Shown here in pieces: positions 54,140 to 63,885 of a DNA stretch of 64,000 nucleotides. The stretch covers positions 434,001 through 498,000 of the forward strand of contig NZ_JAKIKU010000002.1 of NCBI RefSeq assembly GCF_023283985.1. The letters run 5' to 3'. The position numbers and the translations under genes were made by a program. The DNA is from Shewanella electrodiphila. Lineage in GTDB: Bacteria > Pseudomonadota > Gammaproteobacteria > Enterobacterales > Shewanellaceae. The notes beneath the pieces were generated by a model. It was given only the letters and a program-made list of their open reading frames with translations. It made no database searches and had not been told where the DNA came from. Numbering within the stretch: position 1 is the first letter of the stretch; each line of letters begins with the position of its first letter.

Positions 54140-54538
54140 ATGGCGATTAATTTTGAAAATGGTTTGGGGATACATCAATACTCATTGGGCATTCGTGCTC
54201 AAAGGGCTGAAGTGCTATCAAGTAACATCGCCAATTCAAATACGCCTGGCTATAAAGCACGTGATGTAGACTTTGCGTCTGCCATGAATAGTGCTCGTTC
54301 TCATCAGCAAGGTTTACAAATGAGTCAAACAACTGACAAACATTTTGATTTGAAGGCGCTTAGCCAAGAGCATGTTCAGTTCCGCGTACCCAATCAGCCA
54401 GATACAGGCGATGGCAATACGGTTGACTCCCAGCAAGAACAAGCTGCTTTTATGCAAAACTCTTTAGAATATCAAATGTCATTGGGTTTCCTTGAAAGTA
54501 AGTTTTCTGGCATGCGTAAAGCGATTAGAGGAGATTAA
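54140..54538 (+). CDS. flgB: flagellar proximal rod protein FlgB
   Basis: A 132-residue rod protein (MAINFENGLGIHQYSLGIRA) with the flagellar rod motif SSNIANSNTPGYKARDVDF and a helical C-terminus. The ATG at 54140 has GGAGG ideally placed; an upstream in-frame start at 54101 falls inside the sigma-54 promoter and is rejected. First gene of flgBCDE. Confidence 0.95.
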   Translation: MAINFENGLGIHQYSLGIRAQRAEVLSSNIANSNTPGYKARDVDFASAMNSARSHQQGLQMSQTTDKHFDLKALSQEHVQFRVPNQPDTGDGNTVDSQQEQAAFMQNSLEYQMSLGFLESKFSGMRKAIRGD

Positions 54539-54540
54539 TC

Positions 54541-54957
54541 ATGAGTCTATTTAATATTTTTAATGTGTCAGGTTCAGGTATGTCAGCACAATCAGTGCGA
54601 CTGAATACGACTGCCAGTAACATTGCCAACGCCGATTCAGTCTCTAGTAGTGTTGATCAAACTTATAAGTCGCGCCATCCGATCTTTGAAGCTGAAATGG
54701 CAAAAGCGACGAGTCAGCAAAATAGTTCTCACAGTGTCAGTGTTAAAGGCATTGTTGAAAGTGATAAACCATTATTAAAGGAGTTCTCTCCTGATCATCC
54801 AATGGCTGATGGTGATGGGTTTATCTATAAACCAAATGTGAATGTGATGGAAGAAATGGCAGACATGATTTCTGCATCTCGGTCATATCAAATGAATGTC
54901 CAAGTGGCTGATGCAGCTAAATCTATGCTGCAGCAAACGCTTCGTATGGGTAAGTAA
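54541..54957 (+). CDS. flgC: flagellar proximal rod protein FlgC
   Basis: A 138-residue rod protein: N-terminal FNIFNVSGSGMSAQSVRLNT, TASNIANADSVSSS and the C-terminal ISASRSYQMNVQVADAAKSM helix that builds the rod coiled-coil. It begins two bases after flgB. Confidence 0.95.
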   Translation: MSLFNIFNVSGSGMSAQSVRLNTTASNIANADSVSSSVDQTYKSRHPIFEAEMAKATSQQNSSHSVSVKGIVESDKPLLKEFSPDHPMADGDGFIYKPNVNVMEEMADMISASRSYQMNVQVADAAKSMLQQTLRMGK

Positions 54958-54981
54958 TATGAAATTTGATGGAGGTAACAG

Positions 54982-55752
54982 ATGAGCCTCGTAAATCCTT
55001 ACAGCAGTCAAACATTGCCGCAGACACAGTCGAGCAGTACAAGTAGTGTTGCTTCAAATACAACACAAACGGCTACGACAGGTAATGCTTTTCTAGACAG
55101 TGTTCAGCATGCTGAAGTCGCTGAAACACCTGAGCCTAATAGCCAGGAGCTGACTCAAGCGGATTTCTTCGCTTTATTAAGCCAACAGCTGTCAATGCAA
55201 GATCCATTTAAACCTGTAGAAAATGACCAGATGATTTCTCAAATGGCATCTTTCTCAACGGTTGATGGTATCTCAAAATTGAATGAAGAAATCCTAAATC
55301 TAAATAACTTAACTAGCTCCAGCCAAGCGTTACAAGCATCAGGACTTGTTGGTCAAAAAGTACTTATTCCATCAGATACAGGGCATATCTCTAGTGAAAG
55401 CCCTGAAGTCAAAGGGGTGATCAGTACGCCGACACCGATTGATAGCATTACTGTGAATATCGAGGATGAATCCGGCCAAGTTATCAGAACATTCGAAGTT
55501 GATGGTTCTGCAGGCGGTAACATCGATGTGACATGGGATGGCCTAGATAAAAACGGTGAGCCTGTTGCTGAAGGAAATTATGCCATTAAAGCTAACGGTA
55601 AAATTGATGGCACATCAGAAGACTTAGCGGTATCGACTTACGCACATGTTTCCAGCGTTTCATTGGGTGATGTCACAACCGGGGCGATATTAAACCTTCG
55701 TGGTATTGGCGGCATTCAATTGTCAGATGTACTTGCTGTTGCGGAAAGTTAA
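54982..55752 (+). CDS. flgD: hook-cap protein FlgD
   Basis: A 256-residue hook scaffold: disordered Ser/Thr/Gln-rich start, conserved TQADFFALLSQQLSMQDPFKPVENDQMI, then a FlgD Ig/tudor region (DVTWDGLDKNGEPVAEGNYAI). It caps the growing hook while FlgE is added. GGAGG precedes the ATG. Confidence 0.95.
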   Translation: MSLVNPYSSQTLPQTQSSSTSSVASNTTQTATTGNAFLDSVQHAEVAETPEPNSQELTQADFFALLSQQLSMQDPFKPVENDQMISQMASFSTVDGISKLNEEILNLNNLTSSSQALQASGLVGQKVLIPSDTGHISSESPEVKGVISTPTPIDSITVNIEDESGQVIRTFEVDGSAGGNIDVTWDGLDKNGEPVAEGNYAIKANGKIDGTSEDLAVSTYAHVSSVSLGDVTTGAILNLRGIGGIQLSDVLAVAES

Positions 55753-55855
55753 TTTACTAAAAGTTAGACCGTGGAAAGCTTAAAACCAAATTTCAATAAT
55801 GGTCAGAATACTGACTATTAACAATAAATAGAATTAGTAAGAGAAGGGGTGAATT

Positions 55856-57220
55856 ATGTCGTTTAACATTGCTTTGAGTGGTATTTCAGCTGCTCAAAAA
55901 GATCTCAATACCACAGCAAATAACATTGCCAACGTTAATACAATTGGTTTTAAAGAGTCTCGTGCTGAATTTGCTGATGTTTATGCTAATTCTATTTTTT
56001 CAAACAGTAAAACTGCAGTGGGTGGTGGTGCAACCACGACTCAAGTGGCACAACAGTTTCAACAAGGTAGCTTACAATTCACCAGTAACTCACTTGATAT
56101 GGCTATTAGCGGCGGTGGCTTCTTTGTTACGGCATCTGAAGTGGGTACGCAAGATCACTCATTTACACGTGCTGGTGCATTTAAAGTGAACTCTGAAAGT
56201 TTCATGACAGATTCAGCGGGTAACTTCTTACAAGGTTTCCCAGTTGATGCCGATGGTAACTCTACTTCGGTGAGCTTATCGAGTACTGTACCGATTAAAA
56301 TTCCAGATACTGCTGGTAGCCCTGTAAAAACCAGTAATGTTGGTTTGCAAATGAACTTAAATGTAGGTGAGTCAGCATTAGATCCTGCTAACTTTGATCC
56401 AAACGATCCAGATACGTTTAATAACTCAACGTCAGTGACTATTTATGATTCATTAGGTGAGTCTCATATTATGACGACTTACTTTGTTAAGCCTACAGAT
56501 GGTGCTTACACTGGTGAAAGTAACTGGGTTGCTTTTTATGCCGTTGATGGCGAGCAGGTCGATATTGATCAAGCAAATGGTGGCTCATACGGTGTAGATA
56601 CTACCGGCGATGGTATTGCAGATGGTACGGCACTTGCTGAAAATGCGTCAGGTTGGAAAGGGTCGGTATTAAAATTCAACGATGCCGGAGCTTACACAGG
56701 TTCAGATCCCGCAACTGTTGAAACGGTCGAGCTGGGTGTCAATGGCGCAAACGTTCTAGGTCCTGGTGCTGATGGTACTCAAAAAGTGACACTTGGTTTT
56801 AATAACCCAACACAATATGCCTCTCCTTTTGAAGTGACTGAATTAACCCAAGACGGTACTACAGTAGGTCGTTTAACCAATGTGGGTATCGGTGAAGATG
56901 GTTTAGTGACAGCTAGCTACAGTAACGGTACAACTGAGCCATTGGCGCGTGTTGCGCTAGTACGTTTTGCTAATGAACAAGGTTTGACTCAAGTGGGTAA
57001 CACCTCTTGGAAAGCGAGCTTAGATTCAGGCGCAGCCTTGGCGGGTGAAGCCAATAGTGGCACATTTGGTGGTATTCGTTCATCAGCGTTAGAGCAGTCT
57101 AACGTTGATTTGACCACGGAATTGGTTGACTTAATCTCAGCTCAACGTAACTTCCAAGCTAACTCTCGTACGCTAGAGGTGAATAACACCTTGAATCAGT
57201 CAATACTACAAATCCGCTAG
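55856..57220 (+). CDS. flgE: flagellar hook protein FlgE
   Basis: A 454-residue hook subunit with rod-type N-terminus (MSFNIALSGISAAQKDLNTT, ANNIANVNTIGFKESRAEF), a large variable middle and the C-terminal ELVDLISAQRNFQANSRTLE helix. A strong GAGAAGGGG ribosome site fits the high copy number. A 103-bp gap separates it from flgD, and a hairpin follows it. Confidence 0.95.
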   Translation: MSFNIALSGISAAQKDLNTTANNIANVNTIGFKESRAEFADVYANSIFSNSKTAVGGGATTTQVAQQFQQGSLQFTSNSLDMAISGGGFFVTASEVGTQDHSFTRAGAFKVNSESFMTDSAGNFLQGFPVDADGNSTSVSLSSTVPIKIPDTAGSPVKTSNVGLQMNLNVGESALDPANFDPNDPDTFNNSTSVTIYDSLGESHIMTTYFVKPTDGAYTGESNWVAFYAVDGEQVDIDQANGGSYGVDTTGDGIADGTALAENASGWKGSVLKFNDAGAYTGSDPATVETVELGVNGANVLGPGADGTQKVTLGFNNPTQYASPFEVTELTQDGTTVGRLTNVGIGEDGLVTASYSNGTTEPLARVALVRFANEQGLTQVGNTSWKASLDSGAALAGEANSGTFGGIRSSALEQSNVDLTTELVDLISAQRNFQANSRTLEVNNTLNQSILQIR

Positions 57221-57262
57221 TTATCGATTAAGGTTTTGATTAATCATAGAGTTTAGATTTTC

Positions 57263-57297
57263 AAAGAGTTGCCGCAACGGCAACTCTTTGCCATTTT
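57263..57297 (+). terminator. hairpin terminator between flgE and flgF
   Basis: An 11-bp perfect stem, AAAGAGTTGCC (57263-57273) and GGCAACTCTTT (57279-57289), with a 5-base loop and a short T run soon after. It separates two flagellar operons. Confidence 0.8.
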
Positions 57298-57391
57298 AAT
57301 TGACTCCCTTCTTAATAGTACCTCATCAGGTAATCGTTTTATTCCATCTCAAATTCATTAGCTTAGCTTTAATTATTTCTACTTTCATGTG

Positions 57392-57409
57392 TTGGCACAC
57401 TGATTGCTA
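57392..57409 (+). promoter_or_regulatory. sigma-54 promoter of the flgFGHIJKL operon
   Basis: TTGGCACACTGATTGCTA matches TTGGCAC-N5-TTGCT exactly, with GG (57394-57395)-N10-GC (57406-57407), 48 bases before flgF. Confidence 0.92.
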
Positions 57410-57456
57410 GTTCTGTATATATCTTTTGTTATGTAAAAAGTTTGACGGAGCAGCAA

Positions 57457-58200
57457 ATGGACAAATTACTTTATGTTGCCATGAGTGGGGCAAAGCAGAA
57501 TATGAATGCTTTGGCTGTTCGTGCCAATAATTTAGCTAATGCCAATACTGATGGTTTTAAAGCTGATCTTGCTCAAGCTCGCTCTATGCAAGCATTTGGT
57601 GAAGGTCTACCTACACGTGTGTTTGCCATGACAGAAAGTCCCGGACACAACTTTAATTCTGGCCCGATTAAAACTACGGGCCGAGATTTAGACATTGCAA
57701 TTAAAGATCAAGGTTGGATTGCGGTTCAAAGTAAAGAAGGTGGTGAGGCTTATACCCGTTCTGGGAGTCTAAGTTTTGACAGTACCGGTTTACTGACCAA
57801 TGGCCGTGGTAATCCAGTGATGGGTGAAGCCGGGCCAATTGTACTGCCTTTACCAATAGATAAAGTTCAAATATCACCTGATGGCATTATTTCTGTAAGA
57901 CCACAGGGTGCTACCGCGGATGTGATTGAAGAAGTGGCGAGAATTAAATTAGTCAATCCAGATAATGCAGAAATGATGCGTGGCGAAGATGGTTTATTTA
58001 GGCTGACATCGGGCTTAAATGCGCCGAATGATCCTAATGTAACCGTTGAGAGCGGCGCAGTTGAAGGAAGTAACGTTAATGCGGTATCGGAAATGGTGGC
58101 GTTAATTGACATTCAGCGTCAATACGAAATGCAAGTGAAGATGATGAAAAATGCCGAAGATCTAGATCGCGCATCCTCGTCTTTAATGAGAATTAGTTAG
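57457..58200 (+). CDS. flgF: flagellar proximal rod protein FlgF
   Basis: A 247-residue rod protein beginning MDKLLYVAMSGAKQNMNALA, with ANNLANANTDGFKADLAQAR and a C-terminal LIDIQRQYEMQVKMMKNAED helix. ATG at 57457 has GGAG seven to eight bases upstream; the TTG at 57442 is less likely. First gene of its operon. Confidence 0.95.
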   Translation: MDKLLYVAMSGAKQNMNALAVRANNLANANTDGFKADLAQARSMQAFGEGLPTRVFAMTESPGHNFNSGPIKTTGRDLDIAIKDQGWIAVQSKEGGEAYTRSGSLSFDSTGLLTNGRGNPVMGEAGPIVLPLPIDKVQISPDGIISVRPQGATADVIEEVARIKLVNPDNAEMMRGEDGLFRLTSGLNAPNDPNVTVESGAVEGSNVNAVSEMVALIDIQRQYEMQVKMMKNAEDLDRASSSLMRIS

Positions 58201-58211
58201 GAGTAATTATT

Positions 58212-59000
58212 ATGCATCCCGCTTTATGGATTAGTAAAACAGGCCTTGATGCCCAACAAACCGATATTGCTGTTATTTCTAACAATGTGGCCAATGCCAG
58301 TACCGTTGGCTATAAAAAGAGCCGAGCAGTATTCGAAGATTTACTCTATCAAACCGTCAATCAGGCTGGTGGCATTAGTGCTGATAACACTAAGTTACCC
58401 AATGGATTAAACATTGGTGCAGGTACCAAAGTTGTCGCGACGCAGAAAATGTTCACTCAGGGCAATATGCTAACAACTGACAACTCATTGGACTTAATGA
58501 TTGAAGGTCCGGGTTTTTTTGAAGTTGAAATGCCGGATGGCACAGCAGCTTACACGCGTAACGGCCAATTCAGTCTTGATGAAAATGGTCAAATCGTGAC
58601 TCCAGGTTCAGGGTATGTTTTACAACCCTCTATTACTATTCCTGATGATGCCACTTCAATAACTGTATCTTCAGAAGGTGAAATCTCGGTTAAATTATCT
58701 GGCGCGACAGAAAGTACGGTTGTTGGTCAATTGGCGATGAGTGATTTCATTAATCCATCAGGGTTAGATCCAGTGGGTCAAAACCTTTACACCGAAACGG
58801 GTTCAAGCGGCACGCCTATTCAAGGCACTGCATCATTGGACGGTTTAGGGGCGATTCGTCAAGGCGCGCTTGAGACATCGAATGTAAACGTGACTGAAGA
58901 GTTAGTGAACCTTATTCAAAGTCAGCGAATTTATGAGATGAACTCTAAAGTGATTTCAGCTGTTGACCAGATGATGTCTTACGTAACGCAAAACTTATAA
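58212..59000 (+). CDS. flgG: flagellar distal rod protein FlgG
   Basis: A 262-residue distal rod protein (MHPALWISKTGLDAQQTDIA, NNVANASTVGYKKSRAVFED) ending in the conserved LVNLIQSQRIYEMNSKVI helix. Length matches E. coli FlgG. It follows flgF after 11 bases. Confidence 0.96.
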   Translation: MHPALWISKTGLDAQQTDIAVISNNVANASTVGYKKSRAVFEDLLYQTVNQAGGISADNTKLPNGLNIGAGTKVVATQKMFTQGNMLTTDNSLDLMIEGPGFFEVEMPDGTAAYTRNGQFSLDENGQIVTPGSGYVLQPSITIPDDATSITVSSEGEISVKLSGATESTVVGQLAMSDFINPSGLDPVGQNLYTETGSSGTPIQGTASLDGLGAIRQGALETSNVNVTEELVNLIQSQRIYEMNSKVISAVDQMMSYVTQNL

Positions 59001-59024
59001 CGTTTGATGATTAGGAGAGGGATG

Positions 59025-59699
59025 ATGAAAACATATCTAGTCATAGCATCAGTTATTGTGCTATCAGCTTGTAGCTCAACCCAAAAAAAGCCCATTCCTG
59101 ACGATCCATTTTATGCGCCTGTTTATCCTGATGCACCCGCAACTCAGATGGTATCGACAGGCTCTATTTATATGGACCATCAAGCATCGAGTTTATACTC
59201 AGATATCAGAGCACATAAAGTGGGCGATATCATTACGGTGTTATTAAATGAGTCAACACAAGCCACTAAAAGTGCTAACAACGAAATTAAAAAAGATTCT
59301 AATTTAAGTGTCGATCCGATTTATGCCGGTGGCGGTAATGTCACCATCAAAGGGGTGCCACTCGATTTGCGCTATTCAGATTCTATGGATACCAAACGTG
59401 AGTCTGATGCCGATCAGTCAAACAGTTTAGATGGCAGTATCTCAGCCAACGTAATGCAAGTGCTCAGTAACGGTAATCTAGTGATACGTGGTGAAAAATG
59501 GATCTCAATCAATAACGGCGATGAATTTATCCGTGTTACAGGCATGGTTCGTAGTCAAGATATCACGCCAGAAAATACCGTTGAATCAACCCGTGTTGCC
59601 AATGCCCGTATTCAATACAGTGGTACTGGCACGTTTGCAGATGTCCAAAAAGTGGGTTGGTTAAGCTCCTTCTTTATGGGCGAATGGTGGCCTTTCTAA
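59025..59699 (+). CDS. flgH: flagellar L-ring lipoprotein FlgH
   Basis: The 224-residue outer-membrane lipoprotein has lipobox LSAC and the FlgH motifs [32 protein letters not shown] and [20 protein letters not shown]. The ATG at 59025 has AGGAG seven bases ahead; upstream in-frame starts would add a charged leader before the signal. Confidence 0.94.
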   Translation: MKTYLVIASVIVLSACSSTQKKPIPDDPFYAPVYPDAPATQMVSTGSIYMDHQASSLYSDIRAHKVGDIITVLLNESTQATKSANNEIKKDSNLSVDPIYAGGGNVTIKGVPLDLRYSDSMDTKRESDADQSNSLDGSISANVMQVLSNGNLVIRGEKWISINNGDEFIRVTGMVRSQDITPENTVESTRVANARIQYSGTGTFADVQKVGWLSSFFMGEWWPF

Positions 59700-59709
59700 G
59701 GAGTATGCC

Positions 59710-60825
59710 ATGAAGACTAAATCATTTTTAAAAGGTGTGGTTGTTACAGCAGCTATTACTACAATGTTGGCCCTTACAGCGCCTGTTCAAGCGCAACGAA
59801 TTAAAGATATTGCCAATGTTCAAGGGGTGCGTAGCAACCAATTGATTGGTTATGGTCTTGTTGTTGGCTTACCAGGCACAGGTGAAAAAACTCGTTATAC
59901 CGAACAAACCTTTAGAACGATGCTGAAAAACTTTGGCATTAACCTACCTGATAATGTTAAACCAAAAACCAAAAACTCTGCTGTGGTAGCAGTACACGCT
60001 GAAATGCCAGCATTTATCAAACCTGGTCAAAATCTTGACATTACCGTATCCAGTATTGGTGAAGCCAAAAGTTTACGTGGTGGAACACTGCTGCAAACCT
60101 TTCTGAAAGGAGTCGACGGCAATGTTTATGCTATTGCGCAGGGAAGCTTAGTTGTTAGTGGCTTTAGCGCAGAAGGCCTAGATGGTTCGCAAGTTATTCA
60201 AAATACCCCAACAGTGGGACGTATTCCTGGTGGTGCAATGGTTGAACGTAGTGTGATGTCGCCTTTTGCTACAGGTGACCACTTGACGTTTAATCTACAT
60301 CGTTCGGATTTTTCTACGGCAAAGAGCATGGCTGATGCGATTAATAGCTTTTTAGGCCCAGGAATGGCACGCGCGTTAGATGGCACTTCTATTCAAGTCA
60401 GTGCGCCACGTGATGCATCTCAACGAGTGTCATTTTTAGCCACATTAGAAAATGTAGAAGTCGAGATAGCCAGCGAGTCGGCGAAAGTGATTGTTAACTC
60501 TCGTACAGGCACGATTGTTGTTGGTCAAAATGTGAAGTTAATGCCAGCTGCAGTTACCCATGGCGGTCTAACGGTAACCATTGCTGAGGCCACACAAGTT
60601 TCTCAACCTAATGCTTTTGCAAATGGTCAAACAGTTGTCACTACTGATTCAACCATTGATGTGGCCGAAGCTGACAGCCGTATGTTTCTTTTTGACCCTG
60701 GTACCACCCTTGATGAGCTTGTGAGAGCGGTAAACCTTGTAGGTGCAGCTCCTTCTGATGTACTTGCAATACTCGAAGCGTTAAAGATGGCAGGCGCTTT
60801 GCATGGAGAACTTATCATCATCTAA
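59710..60825 (+). CDS. flgI: flagellar P-ring protein FlgI
   Basis: A 371-residue periplasmic protein with signal peptide (cleavage near VQAQ/RIKD) and the FlgI motifs [30 protein letters not shown], and the C-terminal [20 protein letters not shown]. It assembles in the peptidoglycan layer with the help of FlgA. Confidence 0.96.
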   Translation: MKTKSFLKGVVVTAAITTMLALTAPVQAQRIKDIANVQGVRSNQLIGYGLVVGLPGTGEKTRYTEQTFRTMLKNFGINLPDNVKPKTKNSAVVAVHAEMPAFIKPGQNLDITVSSIGEAKSLRGGTLLQTFLKGVDGNVYAIAQGSLVVSGFSAEGLDGSQVIQNTPTVGRIPGGAMVERSVMSPFATGDHLTFNLHRSDFSTAKSMADAINSFLGPGMARALDGTSIQVSAPRDASQRVSFLATLENVEVEIASESAKVIVNSRTGTIVVGQNVKLMPAAVTHGGLTVTIAEATQVSQPNAFANGQTVVTTDSTIDVAEADSRMFLFDPGTTLDELVRAVNLVGAAPSDVLAILEALKMAGALHGELIII

Positions 60826-60842
60826 AAATTGTCGGTACGACT

Positions 60843-61937
60843 ATGGAAAAGCTGTCAAATTCATCGCATTTTCTGGATCTAGGGGGACTAGATTCATTAC
60901 GTTCTCAAGCTCAGAAAGACGAGAAAGGCGCGCTTAAAGAAGTCGCGAAACAGTTTGAAGGTATCTTCATTCAAATGCTGATGAAAAGCATGCGTGATGC
61001 CAATGCCGCTTTTAAATCAGATAGCCCAATGAACAGCCAAACCACCGAGTTTTTTGAAAACATGCGTGATCAACAAATGTCGGTGGATTTATCAGATAAG
61101 GGCATGTTGGGCATAGCAGACTTGATGGTGCAGCAGTTATCACCGCAAGATACCCCATTTAGACCTGCGTCAGTGCTTCGTGGTGATATCGATGCAAAAA
61201 TAAAGCATGGCATGTTCGATAATCATTCTCGTGATGATAAAACGCTAAATCAACCAGCCATACCGTCTTCTAGCATTGCAGTGCATTCTACTCAACAACC
61301 GACCATTAATATTGAGCAATTATCTTCGAGCCATGATGCGATTGATGAGGCGGCACTCCAGCAAATTTTGACAGGAAAGTCGGTGACTTCTGTTGCCACG
61401 AGTGGCAATCAATTGCCGCAAACGATAAATAAAGCCCCTAGCGAATTTGAAAATCCTGAGCATTTTGTTGCCGTGTTATATCCCCATGCAGAAAAAGCGG
61501 CGAAAGCATTAGGTACCACACCAGAAGTCTTGTTAGCACAATCAGCATTAGAAACTGGCTGGGGACAAAAAATGATCCGTCGTCATGATGGTGAGGCCAG
61601 TAACAACTTATTCAATATTAAAGCTGATAAGCGCTGGCAAGGTGATAAAGCCTCTGTGAATACCTTGGAGTATGAACAAGGGGTAGCAGTGAAGCAAAAA
61701 GCCGACTTCAGAACCTACGACAGTATTGAGCAGAGTTTTAATGATTTTGTGTCATTTATTTCAAATGGCGAGCGTTATCAAGAAGCTAAAAAAGTGGCAG
61801 CAGAGCCTGCCAAGTTTATACATGCATTACAAAAAGCTGGTTATGCCACTGATCCTCAATATGCACAAAAAGTGTTGAAGGTGATGGAGTCAGTGACCAA
61901 TGGGCTTAAGTCTGTATTACCAGGAGAGACTAACTAA
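60843..61937 (+). CDS. flgJ: flagellar rod cap and muramidase FlgJ
   Basis: A 364-residue two-domain protein: N-terminal rod cap (AKQFEGIFIQMLMKSMRDAN) and C-terminal glucosaminidase domain (LLAQSALETGWGQKMIRRH with catalytic Glu, NNLFNIKADKRWQGD), which opens peptidoglycan for the rod. The linker (about residues 120-200) is long and low in complexity. The ribosome site is weak. Its last base is the first base of the flgK start (TAATG overlap). Confidence 0.94.
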   Translation: MEKLSNSSHFLDLGGLDSLRSQAQKDEKGALKEVAKQFEGIFIQMLMKSMRDANAAFKSDSPMNSQTTEFFENMRDQQMSVDLSDKGMLGIADLMVQQLSPQDTPFRPASVLRGDIDAKIKHGMFDNHSRDDKTLNQPAIPSSSIAVHSTQQPTINIEQLSSSHDAIDEAALQQILTGKSVTSVATSGNQLPQTINKAPSEFENPEHFVAVLYPHAEKAAKALGTTPEVLLAQSALETGWGQKMIRRHDGEASNNLFNIKADKRWQGDKASVNTLEYEQGVAVKQKADFRTYDSIEQSFNDFVSFISNGERYQEAKKVAAEPAKFIHALQKAGYATDPQYAQKVLKVMESVTNGLKSVLPGETN

Positions 61938-63874
61938 TGGCTGTTGACTTACTAAACATTGCCCGTACGGGTGTACTGGCTGCGCAATCTCAAATGGGCG
62001 TGACCAGTAATAATATTGCCAATGCCAATACGGTGGGTTATCACCGTCAAGTGGCTGAGCAATCGTCATTAGAGTCCCAAAAAATTGGTAATAGTTTTTA
62101 TGGACAGGGCACTTATGTATCCGATGTTAAACGGATATATAACGACTATGCAGCAAGAGAGTTGCGTATTGGCCAAACTGCAATGAGTGGCGCGGAAACT
62201 CGCTACACTAAAATGAACGAAATGGATCAGCTATATTCTCAAATTGGTTCTATGGTTCCTGATAGATTGACTGATTTTTTTGCCAGTATTAATAGTGTCG
62301 CCGATCTGCCTACAGATATAGGTATGCGTGACAGTATGTTAGGTGCTGCTCAGCAAACTGCGACTAGCTTAAATCAAATGCAGTCTCACTTAGATTCACA
62401 GATGAAGCAAACCAATAGTCAAATTGGCGCTGTTGCAGATCGAATCAATGAAATTAGTACTGAGCTCGCCAATATTAATTTAGAGCTAATGAAATCGGGC
62501 GGGCAACAAGATAGCCAGTTACTTGATCAACAAGATGCGTTAATTCTTGAATTAAGTGAATACTCAGAAGTGAATGTGATTCCGTTAGAAAATGGTGGCA
62601 AAAGTGTCATGTTGGGCGGCTCTGTGATGCTAGTGTCTGGCGAGGTGGCTATGCAAGTGGGCACAACCACAGGCGACCCTTATCCTAATGAGCCGAGACT
62701 GACAACGTCAACAGGTAATCAAACTTTAGTTATTGATGGTTCTAAACTTGGTGGGCAACTCGGTGAGTTATTCAAATTTAGGGATGAAACCTTAATTCCA
62801 GTTAACCAAGAGTTAGGACAACTTGCTCTAGGTGTTGCTGATGCATTCAATGAAATGCAGTCTAAGGGTTTTGATTTAAATGGTGAGCTTGGACAGAACA
62901 TTTTTACCGATATTAATGATCCAACGATGGCAGCTGGCCGAGTTGGCGAATACGAAGGTAATACTGGTACTGTCAAATTAAAAGTTAATATTGATGATGT
63001 CGGTCAATTAACAGGGAGTTCATATGAGCTTTCATTTACTGCACCTTCATCTTATGAATTAAAAGATACTAAAACGGGTGAGATCCAAGCGTTAACTTAT
63101 GATGCTGTGAATAACCAATTAACGGGTGGGGATGGTTTTTCTATTCAAATTGATTCAGTTCCAGCGGGTTTCGCTGATGGTGATAGGTTTGAAATAAGAC
63201 CAAACGCAGGTGCAGCCGCAGGTATCGGGGTTGAAATGACAGACCCTAAAGGTATTGCAGCAGCAGGCCCTAAAATCATAGGCGAGTCAACAAATTCGGG
63301 TGATACGAGTGTTCAGTTAACTAGCATAGATCGTACTAATGCTAACTTCCCGCTCACAGACAGTGAAATCACGATTCAGATTGATACCGTCACTAATACA
63401 TATCAAGCATTTGATGTCGATGGCACTGCTATTGGTGGACCTACTGCATTTACACCACCTCAAATCAGTACACCTTTTGGATTTGATTTTGAAATCGATG
63501 ATAGTTCTGCTGGCGGTGTTATTGATACTTATACCTTCGACTTGTCATTTGCTGAAGGTGATAACAGTAATGCAGTTGAAATGGCTAAATTGTCAGATGC
63601 AAAATTGATGAATGGTGGCACTACAACCTTAGCCGGTGTTTTTGAGGGCAGTAAATTAGATATTGGCAGTAAAACTAAAGCTGCAGCAGTAACTGTAGCG
63701 TCTAATGAAGCGGTTTATCAGCAAGCTTACAATCGAGTACAAAGTGAGTCTGGTGTTAATTTAGATGAAGAAGCAGCTAACCTCATGCGTTTTCAACAGT
63801 CATATCAAGCTTCCGCCAGAATCATGACAACTGCTCAGCAGATGTTTGACTCATTGCTTAGTTCTGTTCGCTAG
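61937..63874 (+). CDS. flgK: hook-filament junction protein FlgK (HAP1)
   Basis: A 645-residue junction protein: N-terminal LLNIARTGVLAAQSQMGVTS and NNIANANTVGYHRQ, coiled-coil region (about 140-200) and C-terminal NLMRFQQSYQASARIMTTAQ helix. Several acidic, glycine-rich segments occupy the middle (about 330-560). It is an export client of FlgN, which is encoded upstream. Confidence 0.95.
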   Translation: MAVDLLNIARTGVLAAQSQMGVTSNNIANANTVGYHRQVAEQSSLESQKIGNSFYGQGTYVSDVKRIYNDYAARELRIGQTAMSGAETRYTKMNEMDQLYSQIGSMVPDRLTDFFASINSVADLPTDIGMRDSMLGAAQQTATSLNQMQSHLDSQMKQTNSQIGAVADRINEISTELANINLELMKSGGQQDSQLLDQQDALILELSEYSEVNVIPLENGGKSVMLGGSVMLVSGEVAMQVGTTTGDPYPNEPRLTTSTGNQTLVIDGSKLGGQLGELFKFRDETLIPVNQELGQLALGVADAFNEMQSKGFDLNGELGQNIFTDINDPTMAAGRVGEYEGNTGTVKLKVNIDDVGQLTGSSYELSFTAPSSYELKDTKTGEIQALTYDAVNNQLTGGDGFSIQIDSVPAGFADGDRFEIRPNAGAAAGIGVEMTDPKGIAAAGPKIIGESTNSGDTSVQLTSIDRTNANFPLTDSEITIQIDTVTNTYQAFDVDGTAIGGPTAFTPPQISTPFGFDFEIDDSSAGGVIDTYTFDLSFAEGDNSNAVEMAKLSDAKLMNGGTTTLAGVFEGSKLDIGSKTKAAAVTVASNEAVYQQAYNRVQSESGVNLDEEAANLMRFQQSYQASARIMTTAQQMFDSLLSSVR

Positions 63875-63885
63875 GAGAATCAGTT

